Shown piece by piece: positions 33,811 to 43,807 of a DNA stretch of 46,734 bases. Made by a program: the position numbers and the translations under genes. The stretch spans positions 1 to 46,734 of the forward strand of contig JAVJSU010000094.1 in assembly GCA_040219275.1 (NCBI GenBank), written 5' to 3'. Numbering within the stretch: the stretch's first letter is position 1; every line of letters starts with the position of its first letter. The stretch is from JAVJSU01 sp040219275 (lineage in GTDB: Bacteria > Chloroflexota > Anaerolineae > Aggregatilineales > Phototrophicaceae). The notes beneath the pieces are model-generated. The model was not told where the DNA came from. It worked only from the letters and a program-made list of their open reading frames with translations, and searched no databases.

Positions 33811-35997
33811 CTAAGCAAAGTTAGTCAGGCGTTCGTTTAAGGCTTCAAGTACCTTTTGCGCCGCTACCGGAATCACTGTGCCGGGTCCGAAGATCGCCGC
33901 CGCGCCGTGCTCATACAAATATTGATAATCTTGCGCTGGAATAACCCCACCCACAACAACCATAATATCCTCACGCTTCAGTTTTTTGAGTTCTTCGATC
34001 AATTGTGGCAACAGTGTTTTATGTCCCGCCGCCAGAGAACTCATCCCGATGACATGCACATCATTTTCCATCGCCTGTCGTGCCACTTCATCCGGCGTTT
34101 GGAACAATGGACCTATGTCTACATCAAAGCCCAGATCAGCAAACGCAGTCGCAATCACCTTCGCGCCACGATCATGCCCATCCTGCCCCATTTTTGCGAT
34201 CATAATGCGCGGACGGCGACCTTCTTGGACTTCAAACGCATCCGCCATCCGGCGTACGCGCTCAATTTCTTGCTCTGCGCCAAATTCAGCACTATACACA
34301 CCGGAGATAGAGCGAATCACCGCCTTGTGCCGTCCCCATACTTTTTCCAGCGCATCGGAGATTTCGCCGAGTGATGCCCTCACCCGTGCCGCGTCTAATG
34401 CCAGTTGCAACAGATTACCCTCGCCTGTTTCTGCGGAATGCGTGAGCGCGTTCAGTGAAGCACTCACCGCCGCATCATCACGTTCCGCGCGGAGTTGTCG
34501 CAAACGGGCGATCTGCGACTCACGTACGGCGCTGTTATCCACTTCTAGAATTTCCAGCGGATCTTCATGATCGAGGCGATATTTGTTCACGCCCACCAGC
34601 GTTTCCAGACCGGAGTCAATATGCGCCTGACGGCGGGCGGCGGCTTCTTCGATCCGCATTTTCGGCAAGCCCGTTTCTAGCGCCTTCGCCATCCCGCCGA
34701 GGTCTTCTATTTCTTGAATATGCGCCCATGCCCGCTTAATCAATCCGTCAGTCAAGGCTTCCACATAATACGACCCGCCCCACGGATCAGCAACACGAGT
34801 GATGCCAGTTTCATCCTGCAAAAACAGTTGCGTATTGCGGGCGATCCGTGCGGAAAAATCAGTCGGCAAAGCTATCGCTTCGTCCAGCGCGTTCGTATGG
34901 AGTGATTGCGTATGACCGAGCGCCGCCGCCATCGCTTCTATACAAGTGCGGGCAACGTTGTTAAATGGGTCTTGTTCCTGCAAGCTCCAGCCGGAAGTCT
35001 GCGAATGTGTGCGTAAAGCCATTGATTTTTCATTTTGTGGGCTAAATTGTTTTATCATCTTCGCCCAGAGCACGCGGGCGGCACGCATCTTGGCGATCTC
35101 CATAAAATAGTTCATGCCAATCGCCCAGAAGAACGACAGACGCGGTGCGAATTCATCAATATCCATGCCTGCCTTCAGCCCGGTACGCACATACTCCAGC
35201 CCGTCAGCCAGCGTATATGCAAGTTCAATATCTGCGCCTGCACCCGCTTCCTGCATATGATAGCCAGAGATACTAATGCTATTAAACTTAGGCATATTCT
35301 GCGCGGTGAAGGCGAAAATATCCGCGATAATCCGCATTGAAGGCTCCGGCGGATAGATATAGGTGTTACGCACCATGTACTCTTTAAGAATATCGTTCTG
35401 AATCGTTCCGGTGAGTTGCGATTGTTTGATGCCCTGCTCTTCCGCCGCGAGGATATAAAACGCCATGATCGGCAAGACCGCCCCGTTCATCGTCATCGAC
35501 ACAGACATTTGATCGAGCGGGATGCCATCAAACAGGATGTTCATATCAAGGATCGAATCAATCGCCACGCCCGCCTTCCCCACGTCACCCATCACCCTCG
35601 GATGATCGGAGTCGTATCCGCGATGTGTCGCCAGATCAAACGCGACAGACAAGCCTTTTTGACCGCCTGCAAGGTTACGACGATAAAAGGCGTTGCTCTC
35701 TTCTGCGGTAGAAAAACCGGCATATTGACGTACCGTCCACGGACGTTGCACATACATCGCCGGATACGGTCCGCGCAAGAACGGTGCAACCCCCGCCGAA
35801 AAACTGAGATGCGACATCCCCTCTAAATCTTCAGCGGTATAGAGCGGGCGCACATCAATCTGTTCGGTGGTATGCCAGACGAAATCTTCAACAGATTTAC
35901 CGGATTTCTCCTCAAGATCAGCTTTCCACTGCGCGTAGTCCTGTTTCGGGTATTCCGCCTGATAATCAAGTTTCGTAAAATCGGGATTCTTCGCCAT
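33811..35997 (-). CDS. mcmA: Methylmalonyl-CoA mutase, large (catalytic) subunit
   Basis: A 728-aa protein: a TIM-barrel acyl-CoA mutase domain (~45-560; GPYPAMYVQRPWTVRQYAGF, GLSVAFDLATHRGYDSDHPRV, SGYHMQEAGAGADIELAYTLADG) and a C-terminal cobalamin-binding domain. H608 of GQDGHDRGAK is the lower cobalt ligand, with IGMSSLAAGH and VVVGGVIP following. It interconverts methylmalonyl-CoA and succinyl-CoA for propionate, valine, isoleucine and odd-chain fatty acid breakdown. Its start overlaps the small-subunit stop by 1 bp. Confidence 0.96.
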   Translation of the reverse strand: MAKNPDFTKLDYQAEYPKQDYAQWKADLEEKSGKSVEDFVWHTTEQIDVRPLYTAEDLEGMSHLSFSAGVAPFLRGPYPAMYVQRPWTVRQYAGFSTAEESNAFYRRNLAGGQKGLSVAFDLATHRGYDSDHPRVMGDVGKAGVAIDSILDMNILFDGIPLDQMSVSMTMNGAVLPIMAFYILAAEEQGIKQSQLTGTIQNDILKEYMVRNTYIYPPEPSMRIIADIFAFTAQNMPKFNSISISGYHMQEAGAGADIELAYTLADGLEYVRTGLKAGMDIDEFAPRLSFFWAIGMNYFMEIAKMRAARVLWAKMIKQFSPQNEKSMALRTHSQTSGWSLQEQDPFNNVARTCIEAMAAALGHTQSLHTNALDEAIALPTDFSARIARNTQLFLQDETGITRVADPWGGSYYVEALTDGLIKRAWAHIQEIEDLGGMAKALETGLPKMRIEEAAARRQAHIDSGLETLVGVNKYRLDHEDPLEILEVDNSAVRESQIARLRQLRAERDDAAVSASLNALTHSAETGEGNLLQLALDAARVRASLGEISDALEKVWGRHKAVIRSISGVYSAEFGAEQEIERVRRMADAFEVQEGRRPRIMIAKMGQDGHDRGAKVIATAFADLGFDVDIGPLFQTPDEVARQAMENDVHVIGMSSLAAGHKTLLPQLIEELKKLKREDIMVVVGGVIPAQDYQYLYEHGAAAIFGPGTVIPVAAQKVLEALNERLTNFA

Positions 35998-38138
35998 TAC
36001 AACACTCCCAACCGTTCCTGTAAAGTTTCATTTATGGTCAAGCAATTTGCCTTGAGGTGAATAAATTCATCCACGCCAGCGGACTTAAATGCGTCAATAT
36101 GTGCCTGCGGATAACCCGCAAGTATGACGATCATGTCAGGATTTGCTGTTTTTATCTGCTGGACGAGCGCAGGCACAATTTCGGGATAGGTGTCATCCGT
36201 AGAACAAATCACTAGCGCACCCGCACCAGAGGCAAGCGCCGCCTTTGATGCCTCTTCCGGCGTGGCGTAACCATCACCCTGATCTATACATTCAAATCCA
36301 CCGACTTCAAAAAATCCTTTTGTGAATTCAACACGCGCTTTATGTTGCGCCACAGCACCCATCTTTGCTAGGAAGATTTGCGGGAAATGTCTATGTTTAC
36401 TACGGTAATTCTCCGCCGCAAAACGCAAACGTTCAAAGGATTCGGATAAGCGATAGGTCGGCACAGGCACAATCATCTGGCTTTCGCCATCTTGCGCTTG
36501 ACGATGTGCGCGGGTCATTTGTTCCAGTGTCGCACCACTCATCGCCGCTTCAACCAGCGTATCCAGCGCACCAGCACCGTCTAGTACGCCAGTAATTTTC
36601 ATATTTTCATCACGTTGCGCCATGATCTCTTGGGCGCGTTTGGTGTGTAGATGGCGATAATCCGTGCGATCCGGCTCGATGCGCTTTTCCGTCAGATTGG
36701 GATACATATTCGTCCCGACGATTACATCTTTGCGCGTCGCCAGATTTGTTTGTCGTCCTACCATCATCTCGCGGATCATCGTCTGGGGCGTTTCATCGCG
36801 TAATGCCTGCAACATTCCACCCTTTGCTTCGATCTTTTGAAACAGCGACCACGATTTACGCGCCAATTCATCGGTGAGTGTTTCCACATACCATGAGCCA
36901 CCCGCAGGGTCGATCAACCTGGTCAAGTTGACTTCACTTTGCAGAATCACCTGTTGATTGCGGGCGATCCGCCGTGCAAATTCATCCGGCACATTGCACA
37001 CTTCATCAAACGCGCCGGAGGTCATGCTATCTACCCCACCGATTGCACCAGAAAGTGATTCGGTCGTTGTGCGAAGCATATTCACGTAAGGATCAAGCAT
37101 GGATTTATTGATTGTGGCGGTGCGCGCGTGCAATTTCATCCGTTGCGAAATTTCATTGCCGCCGAATGCACTTACAATTTGCGACCACAGCAATTTGGCG
37201 GCGCGTAATTTGGCAATCTCCATGAAAAAGTTCGCGCCCACCGAAAACATAAAGCGCATTCGCGGGGCGATCACATCAATTTCCAGACCGCGTTTTTGCA
37301 TCTCACGCACATATTCAACCGCCGTTGCCATCACGAATGCCAGTTCATGAACGGCGTTCGCCCCACCATTATGATATTGATAACTGTGGATGGCTATCGT
37401 CTGTAGCGCATTGACGTGGTCGACTGCCCAATGAGTTAACATCGCCATTTCATCGTAAGCGACTCTTAATTTAGTCGGCAAAATACCATAGCGCACCAAC
37501 TCACCCAACGGATCAGTCGCAACACATCCGCGCAAATCACTTAATTCGATGCCTTCCTCATTCGCCATAGCGACTAAGAACGCGGTAAGTGGTAAGGGAA
37601 TGGTCGCCGCTTCGATGTAAATTGGCGTTTCTTTTAAATCCACACCTTTTAAAGCGGTCTTGAAATCCGCAAAGCTAGCAATCGAAAGTCCATCAATCCC
37701 TACCTGCCCCGATTCTACATGATCGGGATCATAGCCTGCACGCGTCGCTTGATCGAGAATCAACATCACGGCGGATTGTCCTCGCGCCATATCGTGCTGT
37801 AATGCCTGATTATAATCTTCCGGCGATCCGGCGGTGATTTCCTGCGCAATGCGCCACGAGTCTTTCAAGTAACCGCGTGTTTTGTTGCTACGCACATAAG
37901 GCGGCACACCGGGGATCGTATATTGATGGGCGATGTCCTGCGCGTCTTGCTGAAAATATAAAGGCTTAAGCGTAATGCCTTCGTAGGTGGAGGTTAACAA
38001 CTTTTTGTCAAAAGGAGCACCTTTCAACGAGGCTTCTGCGGCGGCACGCCATTCATCATAACTTGTGGGCGAAAATTCATCAAAAGTTGGAGGATCGACT
38101 TGATTCTCGTCGATATTGCGAGAGACATCATCCGACAT
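35997..38138 (-). CDS. mcmB: Methylmalonyl-CoA mutase, small (non-catalytic) subunit
   Basis: A 713-aa paralogue of the catalytic subunit (GVPPYVRSNKTRGYLKDSWRIAQEI, QYHNGGANAVHELAFVMATAVEYV, GGSWYVETLTDELARKSW). Its C-terminal Rossmann-like domain lacks the cobalamin-binding DxHxxG (AKMGAVAQHKARVEF in its place), as in the beta chains of heterodimeric mutases. It stabilises the heterodimer. First gene of the leftward mcmB-mcmA-meaB operon; TAATG overlap with mcmA. Confidence 0.94.
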   Translation of the reverse strand: MSDDVSRNIDENQVDPPTFDEFSPTSYDEWRAAAEASLKGAPFDKKLLTSTYEGITLKPLYFQQDAQDIAHQYTIPGVPPYVRSNKTRGYLKDSWRIAQEITAGSPEDYNQALQHDMARGQSAVMLILDQATRAGYDPDHVESGQVGIDGLSIASFADFKTALKGVDLKETPIYIEAATIPLPLTAFLVAMANEEGIELSDLRGCVATDPLGELVRYGILPTKLRVAYDEMAMLTHWAVDHVNALQTIAIHSYQYHNGGANAVHELAFVMATAVEYVREMQKRGLEIDVIAPRMRFMFSVGANFFMEIAKLRAAKLLWSQIVSAFGGNEISQRMKLHARTATINKSMLDPYVNMLRTTTESLSGAIGGVDSMTSGAFDEVCNVPDEFARRIARNQQVILQSEVNLTRLIDPAGGSWYVETLTDELARKSWSLFQKIEAKGGMLQALRDETPQTMIREMMVGRQTNLATRKDVIVGTNMYPNLTEKRIEPDRTDYRHLHTKRAQEIMAQRDENMKITGVLDGAGALDTLVEAAMSGATLEQMTRAHRQAQDGESQMIVPVPTYRLSESFERLRFAAENYRSKHRHFPQIFLAKMGAVAQHKARVEFTKGFFEVGGFECIDQGDGYATPEEASKAALASGAGALVICSTDDTYPEIVPALVQQIKTANPDMIVILAGYPQAHIDAFKSAGVDEFIHLKANCLTINETLQERLGVL

Positions 38139-38406
38139 AAGGTTATTTCTTTCTGACTAAAACGATCACTAAGTAGAGATCATCACGATTTAATTTCAGG
38201 TTAGATTAATTGTAACGCGTAACGGGGAGCGGAGAAAGTAAATTACTCAGTACGCAGAGGGTGCAATCTAGCACTATTCGATGATCATGGAGATAAGCAC
38301 AATACTGAACCGTCACGCCATCCAGGCGAATAATGGTTTGCCAATACACCGTACAGGGGTATAAAATACCTCGTTCAACACAAGCGAAAGATTATGAAAG
38401 TAGCAA

Positions 38407-40485
38407 ATGGCGAACCTCAAAAATAAAGCAGAAGCATGGTTGGCGGATATTCTCGGCAAACAGGCGACATTTCGTGCTGGTCAATGGGAGGCGATAGACG
38501 CGCTTGTCGTTCAGCGCCAGCATGTGCTGGTAGTTCAACGCACCGGATGGGGTAAAAGTTCTGTCTATTTTCTTGCCACGCGCTTGCTCCGTGAACAGGG
38601 GCATGGATTGACCGTTCTGATTAGCCCACTGCTCGCCCTGATGCGTAACCAGATCGAAGCGGCGCAACAGTGGGGCTTGGTCGCGGAAACACTCAACAGT
38701 TCAAATCAGGACGACCACGCACGCATCGAATCTGCATTATTGGCTAACAAAGTTGATCTGCTGTTGATCTCGCCTGAGCGACTCGGCAATGATCGCTTTT
38801 ATGACCGTGTTTGGTCAAGATTACGCTCAAATGTAGGCATGTTGGTGATTGACGAGGCACATTGTATTTCGGATTGGGGGCATGATTTCCGTCCAAATTA
38901 TCGGCGTATTATGCACATCCTTGAAGATATTCCGCACGAAATTCCCGTTCTTGGCACAACCGCGACAGCAAATGACCGCGTGGTGAGCGATGTGGCGGAA
39001 ATCATCGGCGCGGGCATGAATATTCAACGGGGCGCGCTCACACGGGACAGTTTGTCGCTCTACACCTATCCCGAATATATGGACACCGCCACCAAACTCA
39101 CCCTGCTCTCGCATCTATTAAGCAGTATTGGTGGAAGCGGCATCATCTATTGCACCACCACACGGGACTGTCTGTTGGTCTCGGAATGGTTACAAAAAGA
39201 AGGACACAACGTCAAACCATATTTTTCTAATGTGGAAGCGACCATTGATGAAGATCGCATCGCGCTAGAAGATCAACTCATGAACAATCAAGTGAAAGCG
39301 TTGGCTTCCAGCGTGGCGCTCGGCATGGGATTTGATAAAAGTGACCTGAGCTTCGTCATTCATTATCAATTGCCGGGTAACCTCATCAGCTATTATCAGC
39401 AAATTGGACGTGCAGGGCGTGGCATCGAGCGCGCCTATGTCATCTTGATGCACGGCGAAGGTGACGAGGATATTCAACGCTTCTTCATCGATACGGCGTT
39501 CCCGTCCGTTGCACAGGTTGAAAGCGTCATCAACGCACTCAAAGAATTCGGCGCGATGAGCCGCAATAACCTATTGGGCGTGGTTAATGTACGAATTTCT
39601 GCGTTAGAAAAAATTCTCGTCCATCTCGAGGTTGAGGAAATCATCGGCAGGCAAGGATCAAAATATCATCTTCAAAAAGCGGATGCCACGCCGGATTTTG
39701 CACGATGGAAAAATATCACTGAGTCGCGCTATCAAGAATTGGCGCAGATGAAAACCTACGTCCATAGCACAGATTGCCTGATGCGCTTTATCGCCACCGA
39801 GCTTGATGACCCGAATCCGGTGGTGCGATGTGGCAAATGCAAGAATTGTACCGAGGCACAAAGTAAATTCCAGCCAAGTACACAGGCGATTGCGCGTGCA
39901 CAGCGATTTCTACGCCATGGCGATCCGATCACGTTTGAGCCGAGAAAACGCTTCCCGATGAAGTTAGACGGGTATCGAAATACGATCATCCCACACATCA
40001 ACCAGACAGGTTTGGCGGTGTGCGAATATTATGACAGCGGATTGGGGGAACGCGTCCGGCAGGGGCGAAAGATCAACACCTACGATGAATCGTTGTTGGA
40101 CGCGAGTGTGGAAACTCTCACACAAAATCTCTTAAAGGATACGCGTATTGCTGTGGTTGTTCCTGTGCCATCCCTGCGCCGCCCACAGTTGACTCCCGTG
40201 TTCGCGAAATCACTCGCTGATAAATTGCACTTACCCTATTCCGAAGCGGTGACTCATGTCGAGCAACATCCGTCTCAGGAAGATCAGAACAATAGTCATC
40301 AGCAGGCGCTTAACGTCCTTGATCGCTACAAAATAACGGGCGACATTCGAGGCAAGACGGTGCTTTTAGTCGACGACATCGCCGATTCTAAATGGACGTT
40401 GACGATGATCGGTGAGTTACTCGGACAAAGTGGCGCAAAAGCCGTTTATCCCTTCGTTCTCGCGGTCAAAAATCCATCTGGATAA
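38407..40485 (+). CDS. RecQ-type helicase with C-terminal phosphoribosyltransferase-like domain
   Basis: A 692-aa protein. The SF2 RecQ core has Q-motif-like FRAGQWEAI, Walker A QRTGWGKSS (44-52), DEAH at 149-152 in VIDEAHCISDWGHDFRP, GTTATAN and motif VI QQIGRAGRG. A zinc-binding set (CLMRFIATELDD, RCGKCKNC) follows. In place of an HRDC domain the last ~170 residues end in VLLVDDIADSKWT (652-664), the PRPP-loop pattern of ComF-like phosphoribosyltransferases. Such fusions are known in some bacteria; the role of the PRTase part is not established. Converges with 40498-41067, 12 bp apart. Confidence 0.9.
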   Translation: MANLKNKAEAWLADILGKQATFRAGQWEAIDALVVQRQHVLVVQRTGWGKSSVYFLATRLLREQGHGLTVLISPLLALMRNQIEAAQQWGLVAETLNSSNQDDHARIESALLANKVDLLLISPERLGNDRFYDRVWSRLRSNVGMLVIDEAHCISDWGHDFRPNYRRIMHILEDIPHEIPVLGTTATANDRVVSDVAEIIGAGMNIQRGALTRDSLSLYTYPEYMDTATKLTLLSHLLSSIGGSGIIYCTTTRDCLLVSEWLQKEGHNVKPYFSNVEATIDEDRIALEDQLMNNQVKALASSVALGMGFDKSDLSFVIHYQLPGNLISYYQQIGRAGRGIERAYVILMHGEGDEDIQRFFIDTAFPSVAQVESVINALKEFGAMSRNNLLGVVNVRISALEKILVHLEVEEIIGRQGSKYHLQKADATPDFARWKNITESRYQELAQMKTYVHSTDCLMRFIATELDDPNPVVRCGKCKNCTEAQSKFQPSTQAIARAQRFLRHGDPITFEPRKRFPMKLDGYRNTIIPHINQTGLAVCEYYDSGLGERVRQGRKINTYDESLLDASVETLTQNLLKDTRIAVVVPVPSLRRPQLTPVFAKSLADKLHLPYSEAVTHVEQHPSQEDQNNSHQQALNVLDRYKITGDIRGKTVLLVDDIADSKWTLTMIGELLGQSGAKAVYPFVLAVKNPSG

Positions 40486-40497
40486 TCTGGCACATAT

Positions 40498-41067
40498 TTA
40501 CTGTAAACGTTCGCCTTTAGTGGGGTCTTGAATTTTACGATCCAGAATCAGCGAGCGTACCACTTCATCCCACACTTTTTTGAACTTTTTTGCGTCATCC
40601 ACCCAATAATCAAATGTAATCAACACATGCGCCTCGTAGCCACGCGCATAGGCGATATTGGTATAGGCTTCGCGGTTATCGTTTTCATCGTCGATCCAGC
40701 GATCCCTCTTCCAGACCATTTCAATATCTTTGCGTGGCACTCTCTTGATTTCGGTACGTTCTTTTCGCTCCTTCAATGCCGGATCATTGGTCGCGTTTTC
40801 CAGCAAGTCTTCCAGCGGCAAGCCGGACCAATCAATACCCGGCGGGAAGCGCCACAATGTCACCGTGATCCGGGCATCATCATCCGGCGGTTCTTTGTCC
40901 AAAACTTCAAGCGGTTCCATCTTCGTCAGCACCCAACTCACGGGGATATTAAAGCTCGCCGCGCCTGCATCCATCACGACGATTTTATAACCGGACGGCG
41001 CTTTCCATGTATGGTCGTCCCGTAATCTAAGCGTTTTCCCTTTACGCATCGTATTTTTCTTCGCCAT
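40498..41067 (-). CDS. Hypothetical protein (189 aa)
   Basis: Not recognised. It is a soluble, charged protein with a basic N-terminus (MAKKNTMRKGKTLRLRDDHTW) and an alpha/beta pattern (GYKIVVMDAGAASFNIP, ARITVTLWRFPPGIDW, YEAHVLITFDYWVDDAKKF). It has no signal peptide, Cys motif or membrane helix. The layout (a fold with FDYW...KKFKKVWDEVVRSLIL at the end) is that of small proteins evaluating a load or surface; I can assign no function. It lies alone, convergent with the RecQ-PRTase gene. Confidence 0.65.
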   Translation of the reverse strand: MAKKNTMRKGKTLRLRDDHTWKAPSGYKIVVMDAGAASFNIPVSWVLTKMEPLEVLDKEPPDDDARITVTLWRFPPGIDWSGLPLEDLLENATNDPALKERKERTEIKRVPRKDIEMVWKRDRWIDDENDNREAYTNIAYARGYEAHVLITFDYWVDDAKKFKKVWDEVVRSLILDRKIQDPTKGERLQ

Positions 41068-41228
41068 AATTGTTCCTCTTAATTTACCCCGGAAATACCA
41101 TATCAGTTAAACGCAACGCATGGAGTAATTTCTTATCGTATAAAGTAGCATATTTTATAGGTTCGTCATTGGCTGGATTTTGCGCTACCCTATCACATAA
41201 TTTATACAATAAAAAAGGTGTAACCGAC

Positions 41229-41639
41229 ATGATAAAGCAACTGGCACACATCAACATTCTTTCTGATGATCTTGAAAAGACAGAACAATTCTATTGTGGA
41301 CTTTTAAGCATGAAAAAGGGTTTTGAATTTCTCAAGGATGGCAAACTTTTCGGATTTTATCTTGAAACAGGCGAAAACACTTACATCGAGGTTTTCCAAT
41401 CGGGTGAATTCGACTGCAACCGTCCGCTGATTCATCATCTGTGCTTAGAAGTAGACGATCTGGACGCAGTGATTGCAGATGTTCGGAGCAAAGGTGGCGA
41501 AATCACCGATAAGAAAATGGGCGGGGATAAATCGTGGCAGGCATGGATGCGCGACCCTGCCGGAGTGAACATCGAATTGATGCAATACACGGCTGAAAGC
41601 TCCCAATTTACGGGTAATCCGTGTATTGTTGATTGGTAG
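41229..41639 (+). CDS. VOC-family protein (glyoxalase/dioxygenase fold)
   Basis: A 136-aa vicinal-oxygen-chelate domain. The ATG at 41229 is chosen because AAAAAAGGTG precedes it and QLAHINILSDDLEKTEQFY is the canonical beginning. Possible metal ligands are H7 (AHINI), E of YIEVF, H of HHLCLEV and E of NIELM, the HEHE pattern of glyoxalase I-like proteins. RDPAGVNIE is the standard ending. The substrate is unknown; a second VOC gene follows after 31 bp. Confidence 0.85.
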   Translation: MIKQLAHINILSDDLEKTEQFYCGLLSMKKGFEFLKDGKLFGFYLETGENTYIEVFQSGEFDCNRPLIHHLCLEVDDLDAVIADVRSKGGEITDKKMGGDKSWQAWMRDPAGVNIELMQYTAESSQFTGNPCIVDW

Positions 41640-41670
41640 CTATTTTACGAAACCAAAAGGAAAAATTCTG

Positions 41671-42069
41671 ATGCAAATTATGTTACAACACGTCAGCATA
41701 CCGCGTCCACCAGGCGAAGCGAGCGCACAAATCGCCCGTCAATTTTATGGCGAAGTCATCGGTCTGGAAGAAAAACCCGTTCCAACGTCGATTGTTTATG
41801 CGGATTTGGTGTGGTTCAAAATCGGTGAAATCACGGAACTCCATGTTTTTGCAGAAGCCGATAGCGATACAAAATCCGAGCGGCATTTTTGTTTGAATGT
41901 CGGAGACGTTGAAGCGATGCGCCAATCATTAGAAAGGGGCAATTATGAAATCTGGTCACCAACGCAAATTCAGGGGAGACCACGCTTTTTCTGCCGTGAT
42001 CCGTTTGGCAATGTCGTCGAATTTACGCAAATTACCGACGATTATTTGAACTTTCAAGACAACGCATAA
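41671..42069 (+). CDS. VOC-family protein
   Basis: A 132-aa glyoxalase-fold protein starting at 41671 after AAAAGGAAAAA. It begins MQIMLQHVSIPRPPGEASAQ with the loop RQFYGEVIGLEEKP, has HVFAEAD and ERHFCLNV, and ends CRDPFGNVVEFTQI, giving H/H/E-type ligands. It is co-directional with the preceding VOC gene, so the two may form an operon. The substrate is not predictable. Confidence 0.85.
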   Translation: MQIMLQHVSIPRPPGEASAQIARQFYGEVIGLEEKPVPTSIVYADLVWFKIGEITELHVFAEADSDTKSERHFCLNVGDVEAMRQSLERGNYEIWSPTQIQGRPRFFCRDPFGNVVEFTQITDDYLNFQDNA

Positions 42070-42207
42070 TCTGATTAACGTGATTTCGGGGATATGAAAT
42101 CCCGTTCACACGCAAACTCACACGGCAATGCGATACGGTAGTATTAGCTCCTTGATTGCGAAAGAGCGATGCTTGTTTGATGGGGTGTTTCGATACGGAA
42201 TGCCCTA

Positions 42208-43008
42208 TCATTCCATTGAGGTATCAACAGCAAAACTCCGAAATGCAAAAATGACATCGGTACATCCTTCATCTTCAAGAACAGTTTTCATAGCCCCAAC
42301 TAGCGCATCATAACCGCGAGAGTCAAACCAGTATCCGGTCACGCCCCATATGAACAGCTTATTTTCCCTGCGTTCTACTTCAAACAGGCGCGCAATGTCT
42401 AAATCTACGTCAAGCTCTACATAGAACGGTAATTTGAAATTTGGATTATATCTTTCGTCGCCCTCGTCCCAATCACCTCGACGATAGGCTTCGAAATCTT
42501 CACGCAAACCCTCAACTAACAATTCTGCTATTTCTTTATCCGCTGGCAAGGTACAGGTTATGTCTGTAAGCAATATGGAGTCCGGATGTGTCCGCGACTC
42601 GATTACACCAAGGTTGATCTTTGCGCCCAATTTTTGGAGTAACTCATCAAACGGTTGTGGACCACACCAAATTTGATTGGGATTAGTAATAAACAAAAAT
42701 CGCTCGTATCGGGTTACAGGATCACGATCACGAACCCAATGAAACCAATTCAAGCTGTAGGTCCATGCCACATTTAATTCTTGAGATAATGTCTGCTCAA
42801 TTGGTGTAAGCACGTCTGTTTCTGTGATCTTGCCCCATTCCATACGCTCATCTGGCGTGAATTTATCCCACCATTTTTGAAGACGATCAAGAATTGCCTG
42901 CACCTGTATCTCAGCTTGTTCTGCATCTCCCACCGACGCAAATTCACCAACCACCGTAAAATCTGCACTGTGATTACTGCTAAATTGTTGCCAGATTGTC
43001 ACACGCAT
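42208..43008 (-). CDS. FSSNHS-family protein 1 (unknown, radical SAM-linked)
   Basis: Not a characterised family. This 266-aa protein begins MRVTIWQQFSSNHSADFTVVGEF, then SVGDAEQAEIQVQAILDRLQKWW. Mid-protein it has ITNPNQIWCGPQPFDELLQKLGA, a block shared with its two neighbours, and it ends with acidic beta-strand sequence (CTDVIFAFRSF). There is no signal peptide or membrane helix. The ATG at 43008 overlaps the previous gene's stop (TGATG); a TTG one codon earlier is less likely. Last gene of the leftward operon begun by the radical SAM protein. Confidence 0.7.
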   Translation of the reverse strand: MRVTIWQQFSSNHSADFTVVGEFASVGDAEQAEIQVQAILDRLQKWWDKFTPDERMEWGKITETDVLTPIEQTLSQELNVAWTYSLNWFHWVRDRDPVTRYERFLFITNPNQIWCGPQPFDELLQKLGAKINLGVIESRTHPDSILLTDITCTLPADKEIAELLVEGLREDFEAYRRGDWDEGDERYNPNFKLPFYVELDVDLDIARLFEVERRENKLFIWGVTGYWFDSRGYDALVGAMKTVLEDEGCTDVIFAFRSFAVDTSME

Positions 43009-43775
43009 CAATCACCATACTCTACTTCTAAGAACTCGTACGTTATGTTCTCGCATTCGCGTGATTCCAGATACGCCAACAAACGCTGTAATTCTTCTTC
43101 AAAATTCCATTTCTCTGATGGCTTATCCTTTGAATTTGAGTGTTTATAATAACCATCATGTAACTGATAGTGTTTAAGTTGCATGTTGGAACCCTCTCTT
43201 AGTAACTCTCCTCGCGTAATCCGACAACCCGGCAATGTGATTAATTTCGTGCCGTGGCGATCTTCAATGCGCGTTTCATCAACCATAAGTTGTGCTTGAG
43301 GAGTTACACACGTCAAGTTCATCGCAAAATAAGTATCATCCCAATTCTCACAATCTGCGGCGACTTTTCCGCCTAGGTTACGCAAAATCTCAACAAAAGG
43401 CGGCGGTCCCATCCACGTATCAGAAGCTGGATTAACGATGACGAGATTGCCAAATGTGCTTATCGCCTCCGAAGCTCTGGGGCTTTGCATCCAATCAGAA
43501 ACCCCACGCGTTCCCTTACCCCAAACCTCCACGCCAAATTGCGCCTTATACTTGATCTCCGGCGGAGCCAGTCCACCACTCTCTTTCACCGCGTCTTCGA
43601 TGCGTTCTCGATCATCCCGATCATCAAATCGGCTCCACCACGCGCTGATGTCCGCCAGCATCAACTGTAATTCGTCAGCGACGGTTTCCGCCCATTCAAC
43701 CGATTCAAATTCGCCAACAACCATGAAATTTGCACTATGATTACTGCTAAATTGTTGCCAGATAGAGAGCTTCAT
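43008..43775 (-). CDS. FSSNHS-family protein 2 (unknown, radical SAM-linked)
   Basis: A 255-aa paralogue starting MKLSIWQQFSSNHSANFMVVGEF, then SVEWAETVADELQLMLADISAWW. The shared mid block reads IVNPASDTWMGPPPFVEILRNLGG. The C-terminus (CENITYEFLEVEYGD) again ends in a beta-strand pattern. AAGGTG lies 9 bp upstream of the ATG. The 5' 41 nt are identical to those of protein 3, while the rest of the protein has diverged widely. Soluble, no metal motif; function unknown. Confidence 0.7.
   Translation of the reverse strand: MKLSIWQQFSSNHSANFMVVGEFESVEWAETVADELQLMLADISAWWSRFDDRDDRERIEDAVKESGGLAPPEIKYKAQFGVEVWGKGTRGVSDWMQSPRASEAISTFGNLVIVNPASDTWMGPPPFVEILRNLGGKVAADCENWDDTYFAMNLTCVTPQAQLMVDETRIEDRHGTKLITLPGCRITRGELLREGSNMQLKHYQLHDGYYKHSNSKDKPSEKWNFEEELQRLLAYLESRECENITYEFLEVEYGD
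43735..43775. repeat. 41-nt identical gene start, copy in protein 2
   Basis: From 43735 to 43775 (the first 13 codons and more of the leftward gene) the sequence is identical to 44694-44734. A 26-nt part of it is also found in protein 1 at about 42970-42996. Confidence 0.8.
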
Positions 43776-43807
43776 TGCTCACTGCACCTTATACATAAAT
43801 ATGATGA

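Noticed and set aside
43372..43377. CCTAGG in the FSSNHS operon as an eleventh palindrome
   Set aside because: Only the six central bases match; the GTC/GAC arms are absent.
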